A stretch of DNA of 64,000 nt, from positions 5,394,001-5,458,000 of the forward strand of contig NZ_CP107796.1 of NCBI RefSeq assembly GCF_036345995.1. Reading direction: 5' to 3'. The stretch comes from Streptomyces sp. NBC_00557. Lineage in GTDB: Bacteria > Actinomycetota > Actinomycetes > Streptomycetales > Streptomycetaceae. Positions 1-8,745 of the stretch are shown one piece after another (the first letter of the stretch is position 1; the number at the start of each line of letters is the position of its first letter). A program made the translations under genes and the position numbers. Under the pieces are notes generated by a model. That model ran no database searches. It saw only the letters and a program-made list of their open reading frames with translations, and was not told the DNA's origin.

Positions 1-1
1 C

Positions 2-628
2 GGCGAGCCGGCCGAGGTCTCCAAGCGGGTCCTGGGCGAGGTCCTGGACGTCACCCTGAAGCTGCTGCACCCGGTGGTCCCGTTCGTCACGGAGACCCTG
101 TGGACGACGCTGACGGGCGGCGAGTCCCTCGTCATCGCCGAGTGGCCGAGCGACAGCGGCTTCCGCGACCGGGCCGCCGAGCAGGAGATCGAGACCCTCC
201 AGTCGGTCATCACCGAGGTCCGCCGCTTCCGCGCCGACCAGGGCCTCCAGCCCGGCCAGCGCGTCCCGGCCCGCCTGACGCTCGACGGTACGGCCCTCGC
301 CCCGCACGAGGCCGCCATCCGCCAGCTGCTGCGCCTGCAGCCGGAGGGCGAGAACTTCACGGCCACGGCCACCCTGCCGGTCGCCGGCGCCGAGGTCGCG
401 CTCGACCTCTCCGGCACGATCGACGTGGCCGCCGAGCGCAAGCGCCTCGCGAAGGACCTTGCGGCCGCGGAGAAGGAGAAGGCCCAGGCCACGGCCAAGC
501 TCGGCAACGAGGCGTTCCTGGCCAAGGCCCCGGAGAACGTGGTGGACAAGATCCGCACGCGGCTCGCCAAGGCCGAGGAGGACATCACCCGCATCCAGGC
601 CCAGCTGGAGAAGCTGCCGCAGGCGTAA
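2..628 (+). CDS. valS: valyl-tRNA synthetase, C-terminal part (cut by window edge)
   Basis: The reading frame is open from the left edge and encodes the last ~208 residues of ValRS, the class I enzyme that charges tRNA-Val. The N-terminal catalytic core (HIGH/KMSKS) lies outside the window. What is visible is the end of the anticodon-binding helical domain, including a PFVTETLW segment typical of Val/Ile/Leu synthetases. It is followed by the C-terminal tRNA-binding coiled coil from about residue 140, with heptads rich in A, K, E and L and the segment KAPENVVDKIRTRLAKAEED. It is followed directly by a strong terminator. The family identification is secure; only the start is missing. Confidence 0.95.
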   Translation, partial: GEPAEVSKRVLGEVLDVTLKLLHPVVPFVTETLWTTLTGGESLVIAEWPSDSGFRDRAAEQEIETLQSVITEVRRFRADQGLQPGQRVPARLTLDGTALAPHEAAIRQLLRLQPEGENFTATATLPVAGAEVALDLSGTIDVAAERKRLAKDLAAAEKEKAQATAKLGNEAFLAKAPENVVDKIRTRLAKAEEDITRIQAQLEKLPQA

Positions 629-641
629 GGGCTCGTACGAC

Positions 642-683
642 GCCGAAGGCCCCCGTACCTTCGAGGTACCGGGGGCCTTCGGC
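642..683 (+). terminator. valS intrinsic terminator
   Basis: A near-perfect 18-bp inverted repeat (GCCGAAGGCCCCCGTACC and its complement) around a TTCGA loop lies 14 bp after the valS stop. As is usual for Streptomyces it has no long T-tract. Confidence 0.8.
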
Positions 684-804
684 GCCCCGTGAGGGGCGCG
701 GGGAACTGCGCGAGCAACCACGAAGGACCTGCAGCCGGTCGACAGGACAAGCCACCCCATACCGGCGCCGCCAAGCCACCGCACCCTTTGTCGGTGCCGC
801 TCCG

Positions 805-810
805 TAGACT
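805..810 (+). promoter_or_regulatory. -10 element of a leaderless folC promoter
   Basis: TAGACT lies 7 bp upstream of the GTG chosen as the folC start, so transcription would begin at or next to the start codon. There is no Shine-Dalgarno sequence. No clear -35 is visible. Confidence 0.5.
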
Positions 811-817
811 GGGCCCC

Positions 818-2329
818 GTGAGCGACCCGAACGGCACCGACCAGCCCGACCCCCTCGACAGCTTCGACGAGATCATCGCCGAGGAGACCACCCGTGACCC
901 CGACCTCGCGGTGATCGAGGCCGGCAGCCGCACCCTGCGCACCCAGGGGGGCCCGCCGCAGGCCGACGTACCCGCCCGGCCCGAGGACCCCGAGGTCGAC
1001 AAGGCCCTGCGCGAGGTCGAGGCCGAGCTGGCCACCCGCTGGGGCGAGACCAAGCTGGAGCCGTCGGTCAGCCGCATCTCCGCGCTGATGGACGTCCTGG
1101 GCGAGCCCCAGCGCTCCTACCCCTCGATCCACATCACGGGCACCAACGGCAAGACCTCCACCGCCCGCATGATCGAGGCCCTGCTCGGCGCCTTCGAGCT
1201 GCGCACCGGCCGCTACACCAGCCCCCACGTGCAGTCGATCACCGAGCGGATCAGCCTGGACGGCGGCCCGATCTCCGCCGAGCGCTTCATCGAGACGTAC
1301 GACGACATCAAGCCGTACGTGGAGATGGTGGACGGACAGCAGGAGTACCGGCTGTCGTTCTTCGAGGTCCTCACCGGCATGGCGTACGCGGCCTTCGCGG
1401 ACGCGCCGGTCGACGTGGCCGTCGTCGAGGTCGGCATGGGCGGCTCCTGGGACGCCACCAACGTGATCGACGGAGATGTCGCGGTGATCACCCCGATCGA
1501 CCTCGACCACACCGACCGCCTCGGCGAGACGACCGCGGAGATCGCCGGCGAGAAGAGCGGCATCATCAAGCAGGACGCGACCGTCATCCTGGCGCAGCAG
1601 CCGGTGGAGGCGGCGCAGGTGCTGCTGAAGAAGGCCGTGGAGGTGGACGCCACCGTGGCCCGCGAGGGCCTGGAGTTCGGCGTCGTCGCCCGGCAGGTCG
1701 CCGTCGGCGGGCAGCTGCTCACGCTGCGCGGACTCGGCGGCGAGTACCCCGAGGTGTACCTCCCGCTGCACGGCGCCCACCAGGCGCACAACGCGGCCGT
1801 CGCCCTCGCCGCCGTCGAGGCGTTCTTCGGGGTCGGCGCCCAGCGCGCCGAGCCGCTGGACATCGACACCGTCCGCAAGGCCTTCGCGGCCGTCTCCTCG
1901 CCGGGCCGCCTGGAGGTCGTACGGCGCTCTCCGACCGTCGTGCTGGACGCCGCGCACAACCCGGCGGGGGCGCGGGTGACGGCGGAGGCGGTGCAGGAGG
2001 CGTTCGACTTCAGCCGGCTGATCGGCGTGGTCGGCGCGAGCGGCGACAAGAACGTGCGGGGCCTGCTGGAGGCCTTCGAGCCGATCTTCGCCGAGGTCGT
2101 CGTCACGCAGAACTCCAGCCACCGGGCCATGGACGCGGACGAGCTGGCCGCGATCGCCGTGGAGGTGTTCGGCGAGGAGCGGGTGCAGGTCGAGCCGCGG
2201 CTGCCGGACGCCCTGGAGGCCGCGATCACGCTGGCCGAGGAGGAGGGCGAGTTCGCGGGCGGCGGCGTGCTGGTCACCGGTTCCGTCATCACGGTGGGCG
2301 AGGCCCGCCTGCTCCTGGGGAAGGGCTGA
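818..2329 (+). CDS. folC: bifunctional folylpolyglutamate synthase / dihydrofolate synthase
   Basis: This cytosolic Mur-ligase-family enzyme adds glutamate to dihydropteroate and to folates using ATP. The P-loop GTNGKTST lies near residue 107. It is followed by SPHVQSITERI, VVEVGMGGSWDATN and the C-terminal ligase segment DAAHNPAG, all characteristic of FolC. The GTG at 818 gives 503 aa. It leaves an acidic N-terminal extension of ~85 residues before the catalytic core, which is common in actinobacterial FolC. An upstream in-frame start at 689 would run through the valS terminator region and is unlikely. The DUF4233 gene and ndk follow closely, a conserved actinobacterial order. A TAGACT -10 box 7 bp before the GTG suggests a leaderless mRNA. 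Confidence 0.93.
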   Translation: MSDPNGTDQPDPLDSFDEIIAEETTRDPDLAVIEAGSRTLRTQGGPPQADVPARPEDPEVDKALREVEAELATRWGETKLEPSVSRISALMDVLGEPQRSYPSIHITGTNGKTSTARMIEALLGAFELRTGRYTSPHVQSITERISLDGGPISAERFIETYDDIKPYVEMVDGQQEYRLSFFEVLTGMAYAAFADAPVDVAVVEVGMGGSWDATNVIDGDVAVITPIDLDHTDRLGETTAEIAGEKSGIIKQDATVILAQQPVEAAQVLLKKAVEVDATVAREGLEFGVVARQVAVGGQLLTLRGLGGEYPEVYLPLHGAHQAHNAAVALAAVEAFFGVGAQRAEPLDIDTVRKAFAAVSSPGRLEVVRRSPTVVLDAAHNPAGARVTAEAVQEAFDFSRLIGVVGASGDKNVRGLLEAFEPIFAEVVVTQNSSHRAMDADELAAIAVEVFGEERVQVEPRLPDALEAAITLAEEEGEFAGGGVLVTGSVITVGEARLLLGKG

Positions 2330-2336
2330 TCCGCGC

Positions 2337-2699
2337 ATGCGTACGCTGTGCTCCTCCACCCTGATCGGCGAGTTCTTCGTCATCGGCTTCGCGGGGCTCG
2401 TCGCGATGAAGGACCCGGGCCTGTCGGTCTCGACGGTGTGGCTGGTCAGCGGCATCGCCATGCTGCTGTGCGTGCTGCTGTGCGGCATGGTGACCCGGCC
2501 CGGCGGGGTGGCCCTCGGCTGGGCCCTGCAGATCGCCCTGATCGCCTCCGGCGTCTTCGTCCCGACCATGTACTTCATGGGCGCGGTGTTCGCCGGGCTG
2601 TGGTGGGCATCGGTGCACTTCGGTCGGAAGGTGGACGAGGCGAAGGCCAGATTCGCCGCCCAGGCGGAGTCCGGCTCCTCCACACCTGACGCTGTGTGA
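2337..2699 (+). CDS. DUF4233 integral membrane protein
   Basis: This 120-aa protein begins MRTLCSSTLIGEFFVIGFAG and has about four hydrophobic segments, near residues 10-28, 35-55, 62-80 and 80-97. A short polar C-tail follows. The pattern and its position between folC and ndk match the DUF4233 family, which actinobacteria regularly carry at this place. It starts 7 bp after the folC stop, so the two are almost certainly co-transcribed. The function is unknown. The link to folate or nucleotide metabolism rests only on gene order. Confidence 0.85.
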   Translation: MRTLCSSTLIGEFFVIGFAGLVAMKDPGLSVSTVWLVSGIAMLLCVLLCGMVTRPGGVALGWALQIALIASGVFVPTMYFMGAVFAGLWWASVHFGRKVDEAKARFAAQAESGSSTPDAV

Positions 2700-2720
2700 C
2701 GGACGGGCCGACACGCCCTG

Positions 2721-2726
2721 TAACCT
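2721..2726 (+). promoter_or_regulatory. possible ndk -10 element
   Basis: TAACCT lies ~38 bp before the ndk GTG, just past the DUF4233 stop. It leaves room for a short leader with the good ribosome site AAGGAG. No convincing -35 was found. Confidence 0.35.
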
Positions 2727-2764
2727 CGTCCCACCGCACACGTCCGTCGCGTAAGGAGCCTTCC

Positions 2765-3178
2765 GTGAGCCAGCGCACCCTCGTCCTCCTCAAGCCCGAC
2801 GCCGTCCGTCGAGGCCTGACCGGCGAGATCATCAGCCGTATCGAGCGCAAGGCCGGCTGGCGGATCACGGCGCTGGAGCTGCGCACCCTGGACCGTGCCA
2901 CGCTGGAGCAGCACTACGCCGAGCACGTGGGCAAGCCGTTCTACGAGCCGCTGGTGGAGTTCATGTCCTCCGGTCCCGTCGTCGCGCTGATCGTCGAGGG
3001 CGAGCGGGTCATCGAGGGCGTCCGGGCGCTCGCCGGCCCGACCGACCCGATCGCCGCCGCGCCTGGCTCCATCCGCGGCGACTACGGCGTCATCGTCCGG
3101 GAGAACCTGATCCACGCCTCCGACTCCGAGGAGTCCGCCGAGCGCGAGGTGAAGATCTTCTTCCCGGGCCGGGGCTGA
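2765..3178 (+). CDS. ndk: nucleoside diphosphate kinase
   Basis: Ndk balances NTP and dNTP pools by moving the gamma-phosphate of ATP to other NDPs through a phosphohistidine. The 137-aa product has the usual bacterial length. It starts with SQRTLVLLKPDAV and carries the active-site motif NLIHASDS, with the phospho-accepting histidine at about residue 117. It also has the conserved HYAEHVGKPFYEPLVEFM helix. The GTG start is preceded by AAGGAG at good spacing. An in-frame upstream start at 2696 would add 23 residues that are not part of the family and would overlap the preceding gene. A terminator follows downstream. Confidence 0.97.
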   Translation: MSQRTLVLLKPDAVRRGLTGEIISRIERKAGWRITALELRTLDRATLEQHYAEHVGKPFYEPLVEFMSSGPVVALIVEGERVIEGVRALAGPTDPIAAAPGSIRGDYGVIVRENLIHASDSEESAEREVKIFFPGRG

Positions 3179-3252
3179 GCGGCGCGCACCGCGGGAAGAG
3201 TTTTCGCGGAATTTTTTCTGAGGCGGCGTCAGCTCGCCGAGCCCGCGCCTGA

Positions 3253-3287
3253 CCAGGGACGGCCGAACATTTCCGGCCGTCCCTTGG
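3253..3287 (+). terminator. ndk terminator
   Basis: An inverted repeat CCAGGGACGGCCG / CGGCCGTCCCTTGG with an AACATTT-type loop lies 75 bp after ndk. It separates the folC-ndk unit from the mre cluster. Confidence 0.75.
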
Positions 3288-3489
3288 CATATGCCGCACC
3301 GATCGGGGGAACGCGTGCCCCCGTTGGACCGTCTCCACAAGCGGGGCGGGCCGCCATCTGGTGACAATGGCGGAGACCCTCGCGCAGTGTTCGTGCAGGC
3401 GCGTTTACGATGGAAGCCTTCACGTCACAGCACCCGCCTCGCCGACCTGATATGCCCTCAAAAGCTATGGGAAGGCCAGATGAATCCGG

Positions 3490-4521
3490 ATGGGGAACTC
3501 TATGTCGTTCATCGGCCGTGACATGGCTGTCGACCTCGGGACCGCCAACACGCTGGTGTACGTCAGGGGTCGCGGAATCGTACTCAACGAGCCGTCCGTC
3601 GTCGCGATCAACACCAACACGGGTGGGATCCTCGCAGTCGGTGCCGAAGCGAAGAAGATGATCGGCCGGACGCCCGGCAACATCGTGGCGGTCCGCCCGC
3701 TGAAGGACGGCGTGATCGCCGACTTCGAGATCACCGAGCGCATGCTCCGCTACTTCATCCTGAAGATCCACAAGCGGCGGTATCTGGCTCGTCCGCGGGT
3801 CGTCGTCTGTGTGCCCTCGGGCATCACGGGCGTCGAGCGCCGCGCCGTGATCGAGGCGTCCTCCCAGGCGGGTGCGCGCCAGGTGCACATCATCGAGGAG
3901 CCCATGGCCGCGGCCATCGGCTCCGGGCTGCCGGTCCACGAGGCCACGGGCAACATGGTGGTGGACATCGGCGGCGGCACCACGGAGGTCGCGGTCATCT
4001 CGCTCGGCGGCATCGTCACCGCCCAGTCCATCCGCGTCGCGGGCGACGAACTGGACAACGCGATCATCCAGTACATCAAGAAGGAGTACAGCCTTCTGCT
4101 GGGTGAGCGCACGGCCGAACAGATCAAGATCACGATCGGTTCGGCGTACGACCTCGACACCGACGAGCACACCGAAGTCCGCGGCCGGGACCTGGTGTCC
4201 GGCCTGCCGAAGACCGTGGTCATCTCGGCCGCCGAGGTCCGCAAGGCGATCGAGGAACCGGTCAACGCGATCGTGGACGCCGTCAAGACGACCCTCGACA
4301 AGTGCCCGCCGGAGCTGTCCGGCGACATCATGGACCGAGGAATCGTTCTGACCGGCGGCGGAGCCCTGCTGCGCGGGCTCGACGAGCGGCTGCGCCGGGA
4401 GACCGGCATGCCGATCCACATCGCCGAGGACCCCCTGGACAGCGTCGCGCTCGGCTCCGGCAAGTGCGTCGAGGAGTTCGAGGCGCTCCAGCAGGTCCTG
4501 GACGCCCAGCCGCGCCGATGA
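3490..4521 (+). CDS. mreB: rod shape-determining actin MreB
   Basis: MreB is a bacterial actin that forms membrane-bound ATP-dependent filaments. In Streptomyces it is known to matter mainly for spore-wall integrity rather than vegetative rod shape. The 343-aa product shows the phosphate-1 motif [11 protein letters not shown], phosphate-2 [18 protein letters not shown], the connecting segments, and the adenosine motif [15 protein letters not shown] near residue 285. An amphipathic N-terminus (SMSFIGRDM) precedes the actin fold. ATG 3490 and the in-frame ATG 3502 are both possible. The second has the better-placed GGGGA ribosome site, while the first gives the [10 protein letters not shown]-terminus. 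The 310-bp upstream region holds the ndk terminator and presumably the mre promoter. It heads the mreB-mreC-mreD-pbp2-rodA cluster. Confidence 0.97.
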   Translation: MGNSMSFIGRDMAVDLGTANTLVYVRGRGIVLNEPSVVAINTNTGGILAVGAEAKKMIGRTPGNIVAVRPLKDGVIADFEITERMLRYFILKIHKRRYLARPRVVVCVPSGITGVERRAVIEASSQAGARQVHIIEEPMAAAIGSGLPVHEATGNMVVDIGGGTTEVAVISLGGIVTAQSIRVAGDELDNAIIQYIKKEYSLLLGERTAEQIKITIGSAYDLDTDEHTEVRGRDLVSGLPKTVVISAAEVRKAIEEPVNAIVDAVKTTLDKCPPELSGDIMDRGIVLTGGGALLRGLDERLRRETGMPIHIAEDPLDSVALGSGKCVEEFEALQQVLDAQPRR

Positions 4522-4536
4522 CGCGACTCTTCGTTT

Positions 4537-4570
4537 CCGCCGTACGAGACGTTCTCCTCTCGTGCGGCGG
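4537..4570 (+). terminator. hairpin in the mreB-mreC gap
   Basis: A 13-bp stem (CCGCCGTACGAGA / TCTCGTGCGGCGG, one mismatch) with an 8-nt loop starts 16 bp after the mreB stop. It could terminate, attenuate or stabilise the mreB transcript, uncoupling mreB dosage from mreCD. There is no T-run. Confidence 0.5.
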
Positions 4571-4685
4571 ATCGTTGATATAGAGGCATAAGCTCCCGCA
4601 ATCGGGCCCCTTGTGACTGCGTATTCCGCAGGCGCGTCGCCGGGGCCCCTCGAATTCCTATTGAGGAAGGGCACGGCCGCCGCAC

Positions 4686-5627
4686 GTGAGGGACACGAAA
4701 GAGAGCCGGTTGCTCCTGGTCCTGCTGGTCGCCATCGCGTTCGCGCTGATCACGGTGGATATCCGCGGGGGCCGGAACTCCCCGGTCGACGGCGCCCGGC
4801 AGGCCGCGGCCGCGGTGTTCGGCCCGGTCGAGAACGGGCTGTCCTCGGCGGTCGATCCGGTCGGCAACGCCGTCTCCGCGATAAGGGACTCCGGCAACCG
4901 GCACGACCGGCTCGCCAGGCTGGAGAAGGAGAACGCGGCTCTCAAGGCGAAGCTCGGCAGCGACGACCGCAACCGCAGCCGGCTGAACCAGCTCGACAAG
5001 ATGCTGAAGCTCGCCGGCGAGGGCCAGTACGGCATCAAGGGCGCCCAGGTCATCGCCATAGGAGCGGCGCAGGGCTTCTCCTGGACCATCACCATCGACG
5101 CGGGCGCCAACGACGGCATCAAGCGCGACATGACCGTCCTCAACGGCGACGGACTGGTCGGCCGCGTCACCACCGTCGGCCCCGACACCTCCACGGTGCT
5201 GCTCGCCAACGACCCCGACTTCACGGTCGGCACCCGCATGGAGGGCAGCGACGAACTCGGCTTCGCCTCCGGGCAGGGCGACCGCCCGCTGCGCGTGGAA
5301 CTGCTCAACGCCAAGGCGGAGGTGAAGAAGGGCGACCGCCTCGTCACCTTCGGCTCCGAGGCCGACAAGCCGTTCGTGCCGGGAGTGCCGGTCGGCGTGG
5401 TCTCCCGCGTCGAGCCCTCCAACGGCGGCCTGACCCGCACGGTGTACGTCACCCCGTACGTCGGCTTCAGCAAGCTCGACATCGTCGGCGTGGTCGTCCA
5501 GGCCCCCAAGAAGGACCCGCGCGACGAAGTCCTGCCGGCCAAGCCCAAACCGGTCCCGACACCGACGGTGACCGTCACGGTGACCCCCTCGGCGAACGCG
5601 AACGACACGACCGGCCAGCAGCAGTAG
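4686..5627 (+). CDS. mreC: rod shape-determining protein MreC
   Basis: MreC is a bitopic membrane protein that links cytoplasmic MreB to periplasmic-side PBP2 and RodA. The 313-aa product has a short cytoplasmic N-terminus and one transmembrane helix (about residues 9-24, LLLVLLVAIAFALI). A coiled coil follows at about 75-115 (LARLEKENAALKAKLG). Then come the two beta-rich lobes, with DMTVLNGDGLVGRV and PFVPGVPVGVVSRV. The C-tail is Pro/Thr-rich. The GTG start reads MRDTKESRL and is preceded by GAGG-like sequence. It is separated from mreB by 164 bp that contain a hairpin, so it may also have its own promoter. Confidence 0.95.
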   Translation: MRDTKESRLLLVLLVAIAFALITVDIRGGRNSPVDGARQAAAAVFGPVENGLSSAVDPVGNAVSAIRDSGNRHDRLARLEKENAALKAKLGSDDRNRSRLNQLDKMLKLAGEGQYGIKGAQVIAIGAAQGFSWTITIDAGANDGIKRDMTVLNGDGLVGRVTTVGPDTSTVLLANDPDFTVGTRMEGSDELGFASGQGDRPLRVELLNAKAEVKKGDRLVTFGSEADKPFVPGVPVGVVSRVEPSNGGLTRTVYVTPYVGFSKLDIVGVVVQAPKKDPRDEVLPAKPKPVPTPTVTVTVTPSANANDTTGQQQ

Positions 5628-5641
5628 GAGCTGACTCATCC

Positions 5642-6319
5642 ATGCGCCTCAACCGGATCCTGCTCTCCAGCGCGCTGGTCGTCGTGGCCCTGGTGATCCA
5701 GGTGAGCGTCCTCGCTCGCCTGCATCTGCCGGGCGCCGTCCCCGACCTGCTGCTGCTCACCGTCCTCGGCCTCGCGATGGTGTACGGCCATGTCGGCGGC
5801 GCCCTCGTCGGCTTCGGCGCCGGCCTGCTCGCCGACCTCGCGCCGCCCGCCGACCACGCGGCCGGCCGCTACGCCCTCGTGCTGTGCGTCATCGGCTACT
5901 TCGCCGGGCTCATCAAACCGGACAACGGCCGCCTGAAGTCGGCGAGCGGCCCGATGGCCGTCGTGGTCGCCGCCGCGATCGGCTCCACGCTGCTGTACGC
6001 GGGCGTCGGCGCGCTGGTCGGGGACACCGCCGCCCGCCATGTCGGCCTGCCCGGGCTGCTGTTCTCGGCGGCCCTGTACGACCTGCTGCTCGCCCCGTTC
6101 GTGGTCCCCGGCATCATGTGGCTGGCCCGCCGCGCGGACAACGACCCGCTGACCGAGACCGGGCCCGCCGCCAAGGCCGGCGACATCTCCACCGGCTGGC
6201 TCTCCTCCGGCACCGGCCTGCGCATCGGCGGCCAGCGCGGCGGCCTCGGCTCGCTCAGGGCCAAGGCCCGCACCCGCTCCGCGCGGGTCGGCCGCATCAA
6301 GGGGGTCAAGCGGCTGTGA
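5642..6319 (+). CDS. mreD: rod shape-determining protein MreD
   Basis: MreD is the polytopic membrane partner of MreC. The 225-aa protein begins MRLNRILLSSALVVVALVIQ and has about five or six hydrophobic segments in its first 160 residues. It then carries a ~50-residue basic cytoplasmic tail rich in G, R, A and K (RIGGQRGGLGSLRAKARTRS), longer than in most rod-shaped bacteria. ATG 5642 lies 14 bp after the mreC stop with GGAG upstream, so co-transcription is very likely. Longer in-frame starts run back through mreC and are ruled out. Confidence 0.93.
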   Translation: MRLNRILLSSALVVVALVIQVSVLARLHLPGAVPDLLLLTVLGLAMVYGHVGGALVGFGAGLLADLAPPADHAAGRYALVLCVIGYFAGLIKPDNGRLKSASGPMAVVVAAAIGSTLLYAGVGALVGDTAARHVGLPGLLFSAALYDLLLAPFVVPGIMWLARRADNDPLTETGPAAKAGDISTGWLSSGTGLRIGGQRGGLGSLRAKARTRSARVGRIKGVKRL

Positions 6320-6486
6320 AACACGGTCAGGCAGTCCCGCGTTCCGGCGAGTTCACCCGAACGGGTCGGCTTTCCCGGAACGGGCGTTCACAGGCTGGTC
6401 GTTCATCATGCGTACGCGCACACGCCCGTCGCACACCGGCGCCGCGCGCGCGGACGCGCACACACTGAGAGGGGGAGACAACCGCC

Positions 6487-8745
6487 GTGACCAACATCCC
6501 CGAGACCGGCCGGACCCCACGGGTCCAGATCCGGCTCGTCGTGATCCAGATCCTCGTCCTCTCCCTCCTCGGCACGCTCGGCGGCCGGCTGTGGTACCTG
6601 CAGATCCGCGAGGGCGCCCAGTACCAGAAGGAGGCGTCCGGCAACCACGTCCAGCAGGTCGTCGACCCGGCCGTGCGCGGCGACATCCTCGACGCCCGCG
6701 GCGTACCCCTCGCGGACAACGAGACCCGCCTGGTCGTCTCCGCCTCCCGCACCGACCTGCTCAAGCAGAAGGACGACGGCAAGGCCGTCCTCACCAAGCT
6801 GGCCGGCGTCCTCGGCATGAAGCCCGCGGACGTCATCCAGAAGGTCCGGCTGTGCGACGCCAAGACCCCCAAGCCGTGCTGGAACGGCTCGCCGTACCAG
6901 CCGATCCCGATCACCGACGAGGCGACGCCCAAGCAGGCCCTGCAGATCCGTGAGCGCGCCGAGGACTTCCCCGGCATCACCGCCGAGCCCGAGGCCGTGC
7001 GCCGCTACCCGGGCCCCGGCGGCTCCAACACCGCCCAGGTGCTCGGCTATCTCTCGCCCGTCACCGACGCCGAGATCGAGAAGGCCAAGAACACCGACTC
7101 GCCCTACCTGCGCTCCGACATGGTCGGCCGCTCCGGCCTGGAGCGGGAGTACGACAAGGAGCTGCGCGGCAAGGCCGGCGTCACCCGCTACGAGGTGGAC
7201 AACCTCGGCCGGGTCATCGGCAAGGCCAGGTCCGACGCCGCCGAGCCCGGCGCGAACCTGGTCACCAGCATCGACTCCCGGGTCCAGCGCGTCGCCGAGT
7301 ACGAACTGGACAAGGCGATGAAGGCCGCCCGCCAGCAGTTCGACAAGATCACCGGCGAGAACTACAAGGCCGACTCCGGCGCCGTCGTGGTCATGGAGGC
7401 CAAGACCGGCCGCGTCGTCGCCATGGCCTCCGCCCCCACCTACGACCCGAACGTGTGGGTGGGCGGCATCTCCGCCAAGGACTACAAGGCCCTCACCGGC
7501 AAGGACTCCGACTACCCGCTGCTCAACCGGGCCATCCAGGGCCAGGCGGCCCCCGGTTCGACGTTCAAGGTGGTCTCCACCGCCGCCGCGGTCAACGCCG
7601 GCTACCCCTGGGACGGCGGCTACCCCTGCACCAGCTCCTACTCGGTCGGCGGCCAGGTCTTCAAGAACTTCGAGGGCGAGAACTTCGGCGACATCTCCCT
7701 GGGCCGCGCCCTGGAGGTCTCCTGCGACACCGTCTTCTACGGCCTCGCCGACAAGGAGTGGAAGAAGGACGGCGGCATCAACCCGAAGAAGGGCCAGCCC
7801 AAGGACTGGTTCTTCAGGACCGCCCACCAGTTCGGCCTCGGCAAGGAGACCGGCATCGACCTGCCCAACGAGGTCACCGGCCGGGTCCCCGACCGCCAGT
7901 GGAAGCTCGACTACTGGAAGGCCAACAAGGACGCCTGGTGCAAGACCGGCAAGAAGGACGGCTCCTACGTCCAGAAGATCGCCTACGAGAACTGCCTCGA
8001 AGGCAACAAGATGCGCGAGGGTGACGAGATCAACTACTCCATCGGCCAGGGCGACACCCTCGTCACGCCGATACAGGAGGCGATGATCTACAGCGCCGTC
8101 GCCAACGGCGGCACCGAGTACGCCCCGACCATCGGCAAGGCGATCATCAGCCCCGACGGCAAGACCGTCCAGCAGATCAAGCCGAAGGTGGCGCGCAAAC
8201 TGCCCGTCAGCCAGGCCACCCTCAAGGGCATGAACGACGCCTTCGCGGGCGTCATCACCCGCGGTACGGCGGCGTGGAAGTTCAACGGCTGGCCGCAGGA
8301 CAAGATCCCGCTGCACGGCAAGACGGGTACGGCGGAGGTCTACGGCAAGCAGACCACGTCCTGGCTGGCCACCTACTCCAAGGACTACACGGTGATCATG
8401 ACGATCGCCCAGGCCGGTACGGGTTCCGGCGCCTCCGGTGAGGCCGTGCGCAACATCTACAGCGCGCTCTACGGCGTCCAGGGCGACGGCTCCATCGACA
8501 AGAAGAAGGCGCTCCTGCCCGAGCCGCAGAAGGGCCTGCCCAAGGTCCGCCCGGACGGCACGATCGCCTCCCCGAAGATCACCGGCGACCCGGCGAAGGA
8601 CGCCGAGGCCTCCCAGCAGGACAACCCCAGCAACGGCACCGACCAGCAGCAGCCCGCCACCACCCCCTCGCCCACCGCCGGAAACCGCAACACCCGCAGG
8701 GCGGGCGCCCGCCGCAGGAGGGGAAGCCGGAGGATGCCCTCATGA
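6487..8745 (+). CDS. mrdA: class B penicillin-binding protein 2 (peptidoglycan transpeptidase)
   Basis: This is the DD-transpeptidase of the elongation/sporulation wall machine. It cross-links the glycan made by the neighbouring SEDS protein RodA. The 752-aa protein has an N-terminal membrane anchor (about residues 15-35, LVVIQILVLSLLGTLGG). A PBP dimer domain follows with RGDILDARG and RYPGPGGSNTAQVLGY. The transpeptidase domain carries the serine motif PGSTFK (~residue 358), SCD (~412) and HGKTGTAEV (~612). The C-tail is long, disordered and rich in D, Q, N, P and R. The GTG start is preceded by GAGGGGGAG. The final codons overlap the rodA start (ATGA), so the pair is translationally coupled. 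Confidence 0.95.
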   Translation: MTNIPETGRTPRVQIRLVVIQILVLSLLGTLGGRLWYLQIREGAQYQKEASGNHVQQVVDPAVRGDILDARGVPLADNETRLVVSASRTDLLKQKDDGKAVLTKLAGVLGMKPADVIQKVRLCDAKTPKPCWNGSPYQPIPITDEATPKQALQIRERAEDFPGITAEPEAVRRYPGPGGSNTAQVLGYLSPVTDAEIEKAKNTDSPYLRSDMVGRSGLEREYDKELRGKAGVTRYEVDNLGRVIGKARSDAAEPGANLVTSIDSRVQRVAEYELDKAMKAARQQFDKITGENYKADSGAVVVMEAKTGRVVAMASAPTYDPNVWVGGISAKDYKALTGKDSDYPLLNRAIQGQAAPGSTFKVVSTAAAVNAGYPWDGGYPCTSSYSVGGQVFKNFEGENFGDISLGRALEVSCDTVFYGLADKEWKKDGGINPKKGQPKDWFFRTAHQFGLGKETGIDLPNEVTGRVPDRQWKLDYWKANKDAWCKTGKKDGSYVQKIAYENCLEGNKMREGDEINYSIGQGDTLVTPIQEAMIYSAVANGGTEYAPTIGKAIISPDGKTVQQIKPKVARKLPVSQATLKGMNDAFAGVITRGTAAWKFNGWPQDKIPLHGKTGTAEVYGKQTTSWLATYSKDYTVIMTIAQAGTGSGASGEAVRNIYSALYGVQGDGSIDKKKALLPEPQKGLPKVRPDGTIASPKITGDPAKDAEASQQDNPSNGTDQQQPATTPSPTAGNRNTRRAGARRRRGSRRMPS

